Shown here in pieces: positions 61,201 through 64,000 of a stretch of DNA of 64,000 bases. The translations under genes and the position numbers were made by a program. This stretch comes from Tetraselmis striata (lineage: Eukaryota; Chlorophyta; Chlorodendrophyceae; Chlorodendrales; Chlorodendraceae), in the NCBI GenBank assembly GCA_006384855.1, contig VCJN01002526.1:46526-110525 (forward strand). The letters are read 5' to 3'. The notes under the pieces are model-generated. The model saw nothing but the letters and a program-made list of their open reading frames with translations, had not been told where the DNA came from and ran no database searches. Position 1 is the first letter of the stretch; the number at the start of each line of letters is the position of its first letter.

Positions 61201-62610
61201 CACAATCAGTGATTCAACAGGCGATAGGCTCTTGTATCAGAGTCGTGTGCAGCGCCGTCAATCATCCCGATGCTGCAGCAAAGTCCGTTTCTCATCGTGA
61301 ACCTTGCCCTGCGAGGATGAGGGACGGCGACTCAATCGGGTGCAACAGATAATTGCCCCCCCCCCCCCCCCCTCCCCCGCCCGGATCCGGACGACAGGTC
61401 TCTGCCGGCTGTGGCACAGCCGGGCCGGGCTTCAAGTCTGTTCCCCATGCCTTCTCCAAGCGAGGGCTGTTTTGGTGGCGGATGATGCAGGTAGCTGATC
61501 CTTGTCCTAGTCTGCTGGCAGTGTTTATGCGTTGCCTGTCCATGTCCGACTGCCGGCACTGTCCTCGAGACAAGGAATCGCCATCCAGATATTCCGTTGC
61601 AACACTGGGCTCCCTGTTTGCGTTCCTCCTCCCCCTCTCCCCGGGCGCAGATCGGCTACCTCATGCGCCCCAACCAAAAGACCCTGGAGCTGCTCAACCT
61701 AGGGGACCTGAAGCAACGGATCGGCTACTCGCACCCCATTATTGGCCTGCACATGCGATCCGGAGATGGATGCCGATACGGTGAGTGCTCCATTCTTGAT
61801 GTTCACGCATCGTCACATGCCGGGAGACAAGGAAGGTCCATGTTCGCGTTACAAGTTCTGCGCCCCGGTCATTGTGTAGCCCGCCCCTCCAATGCTGTGC
61901 GCAGGTCTGAGGTCCAGGATGTTTAACTGCCGGACATTGGCGGACTACCTGCCGGAGATAAGGGCGCTTTCCCAGAAATACGGTACGCCAATAAAGTGCC
62001 TCGGCAGCCGGCGTTTTGCTTCCCCGCCGTGCCCCGCGCGGCGCCTCATGCCCTTATCATGCTCGCAGGCGTACGCCGAGTGTTTGTGTCAACGGACGAC
62101 GTGAAGGCCATCCGTGATGCAAAGGCCATGTCCAACGAGTTCGAGTGGGTGGTGGTGGACAGCGACCGGTCGCAGTTCAAGTCGGATGTCAAGATTGAAC
62201 ATCGGCTTACTGGGATCGCCGGCGCCAAGATGGACTCGCATGCCACCATGGTCTCTACTCTGCAGGTACTCATCGCAAGATCTGCAGGCACTGCAGCGAG
62301 CAGATGCAGGCGTCATTGGTGGACCCATTTTCTGACTAGTGTGAGCACGTTGCATGCCACGTCGTTTGGCGCTATGCAGTCATGCTGAGTGTCTGCTGTT
62401 GATTTGCGCGCACAGGATCTGTTCCTCCTGGCCGAGGCGGACTACCTGGTGACGCACCAGGCGTCCACCATGTCGCGCATCGCGCTGCAGCTCAGCACGC
62501 TGTTCCACCGCCGTCTCACGCCCTTCTTCTCCATGGATGGCCCGTGGTGCCCGCACTGGAGAATGTGCTGCGACCCGGACCACATTCAGGGCACTTCCAA
62601 GGAGTGCTGA
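58254..62610 (+). CDS. secretory-pathway glycosyltransferase, fucosyltransferase-like, with EGF-like module
   Basis: Thirteen exons whose phases all agree: 58254-58337, 58656-58880, 58998-59051, 59154-59281, 59369-59516, 59641-59700, 59883-60371, 60695-60895, 61048-61197, 61651-61780, 61905-61982, 62069-62265, 62416-62610; about 710 residues, stop TGA. The protein starts with a signal peptide or anchor (TCLLLAVLLACVGEASS). An EGF-like module has six Cys around GSCGAGQCERNGLCSCPP (near 59960-60030). The C-terminal catalytic part shows GGMGAGLGSTMYF (60765), IIGLHMRSGDGC (61740), RVFVSTDDVKAI (62075) and DLFLLAEADYLVTHQASTMS (62416). That order (Gly-rich loop, H-x-R-x-G-D, V-S-T-D-D, L-x-x-A-D-Y) fits GT23-like fucosyltransferases such as FUT8/NodZ. 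The donor would be GDP-fucose in the Golgi; the acceptor is unknown. The intron after 59516 uses a GC donor (CAG/GCAAGG). Ends in a Cys-rich tail. Confidence 0.82.
59517..59640 (+). other. GC-AG intron in the glycosyltransferase gene
   Basis: Donor CAG/GCAAGG matches the known consensus for GC-AG introns, acceptor CACGCAG. No GT donor is available in the right phase, and the flanking exons join in frame with GC. Confidence 0.7.
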
Positions 62611-63837
62611 TGCGTCCTCCGATGATATGCAGCACTAACTCAGTTGCTTGCCCGATGCTTGCCTGATGACTTCTCTATTTGACCGAGACAATGACTGCAA
62701 GTCCCAGGCTTACGCTTCACCGGTTGCCTTTTTGTGTAGTTTGCTTCGCGTTCTGGAACGTACGCCGATGTTGGTTATTTATTCAACCAACAATCTTGGT
62801 ATGCCTGGCAGCCGGGCACTGCTGACCGTGGCTCTTTTTCGTTAATTCTCTAAATTTAACACTTCTCACTTGTCATTCCTGTAGTAGTCATGTAAAATGA
62901 ATGAAAAATACAATAAGTCGAAATAAATAGAGCACTTGTCACTTTTTGTATTCGCTGATCTAACAGGATGTGTGGAAAGAGACCGACCATTGCATATTGG
63001 CTTTTTCTTGGTGCTAATGATTGTTAGCATCGGTGGCTGCGTGCACTGCTGATGAGCTGTTTTGGTTGCCAAAGGATGTCAATGTATCATCAGGACCCAC
63101 GTTGCATCATCATTCCAAGGTAGGCATGACTGACTGCGTCGTAGTTTTTTTACACATTACTTCATTGTCAGCGCAGGACTTCATATCAGGGAAGTTTATG
63201 CATTAGTGATTGTTCTTATGTCGTGTGTTAGTAGCACTCGGACGGTAGTCTTATCATTCCGACCTTTCACAACGTTGAGACATGCCACAGTACATATGGC
63301 GTGGTCTTCTGATCATCGGTCAGCACACCGCGCGAGCTTTGTAAGTGGAAAACAGGGCGCAAAGTGCGGGTTCGTTTTGTCGCATATGTGCAATCAACGT
63401 GATCTGGGCAATCAACGTCATAATAACTGTAACTAAGTATAAATCAGGTATGCTGACCGCCAGACGAAATAATCGTTCTGACGGCGCTTTGTACGAATTT
63501 GTGGATGACATGTTGTCCGGGACCATCGCGGTAATAGCCGTTGCGCGGAATAATATAGATGATAATATGAGTAATATTGTTACTACTTATGATGGATATA
63601 AAACTACCCCGATACGACCGATACCGATATAGATAGAAAACTACGACCCATTTTTAGTAAGGACTACTACTGCTACTATTGTACTACTACGATGATGCAA
63701 TGCTACATACTACCGCGCCGCCACGATCACGACGGCGACTGGGGTACCGTAGTACCTTTGCTTTTAAGATGAACATATGGCAGAGTGCGTGTGAAGATAG
63801 CCGCAGATGATCTAATTTACATTATTACACCAGGGCT
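62611..63837. other. 3' flank and spacer, no gene seen
   Basis: AT-richer sequence. No coding family or repeat match noticed apart from TA/GAT-rich patches near 63550-63700. Confidence 0.35.
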
Positions 63838-64000
63838 TTCACAAATGCGCACTACAAACAGAACTAACGACAACTATGAAAGGTTGCCAGCAAAAGACAG
63901 ACATAAGCCTGAAACCAAGGTCGAGCAGGAGGCCAGGGAGTCAAGAACCAAGGAGGAGCCAAGGGAACCACGAAGTCGCTTAGCTGCCGGGAACAAAGGG
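63838..64000 (-). mobile_element. 3' end of a second LINE copy (cut by window edge)
   Basis: Its reverse complement matches 57228-57401 nearly base for base ('ttggttcttg', 'ctcgaccttggtttcaggct', 'cttttgctggcaacctttca', 'tagtgcgc', 'tgtgaaagccct'). The copy runs off the window end, so its coding part lies beyond. The shared endpoint 'gaaagccct' marks the 3' terminus of the family. Confidence 0.92.

Overview
This is nuclear DNA of a eukaryote. Four multi-exon protein genes with GT-AG introns (and one or two GC-AG introns) are embedded in a large excess of repeats, microsatellites, homopolymer G/C tracts and decayed retroelements. Exons are strongly GC-rich, while introns and spacers are mixed. 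One gene encodes nephrocystin-4 (NPHP4), a ciliary transition-zone protein, so the organism almost certainly builds cilia or flagella. Another encodes an F-box/JmjC/aminoglycoside-phosphotransferase-like protein whose closest architecture known to me is that of plants and green algae, and a third encodes a bacterial-type monomeric isocitrate dehydrogenase. Together they suggest a flagellated unicellular alga or related protist. I cannot name the species.

Layout. 0-15.3 kb is repeat territory without an intact gene: a Ty3/gypsy pol fragment (0.65-2.0 kb), a decayed retroelement ORF end (3.2-3.9 kb, minus), a broken lysine/proline-rich ORF (6.7-7.9 kb, minus), a satellite of about 190 bp period (8.0-8.8 kb), a GC-rich minisatellite of about 30 bp period (8.8-9.0 kb), an interspersed repeat family (5.8-6.4 and 10.6-12.7 kb) and a duplicated (GT)n-bearing unit (13.1 and 13.8 kb). 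15.4-23.8 kb is the F-box/JmjC/APH gene (plus). 24.6-27.4 kb (minus) is a decayed WD40-repeat gene invaded by repeats. A LINE fragment lies at 27.9-28.1 kb and an unrecognised, broken coding stretch at 29.6-30.5 kb. 31.4-31.9 kb is dense microsatellite.

32.6-45.7 kb is the NPHP4 gene (plus), with an unexpected N-terminal array of IQ motifs. Its introns carry MITE-like repeats and a Ty3/gypsy fragment. 48.5-52.1 kb (minus) is the monomeric NADP-dependent isocitrate dehydrogenase in four exons; its last exon carries two single-base frameshifts. 52.8-57.4 kb is a 5'-truncated LINE interrupted by a younger LTR element with 299-bp LTRs, a 5-bp target duplication and a polypurine tract, lying in the opposite orientation. 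58.3-62.6 kb (plus) is a secreted or type II membrane glycosyltransferase resembling fucosyltransferases, with an EGF-like module, in 13 mutually consistent exons. The window ends in the 3' end of another LINE copy (minus).

The four genes do not look functionally linked: one acts at the ciliary transition zone, one is a hydroxylase or demethylase-type E3 adaptor, one is central metabolism and one is a secretory-pathway glycosyltransferase. The strongest observations are the IQ-repeat/NPHP4 fusion, the nested LTR element, intronic MITE families and GC-AG introns.
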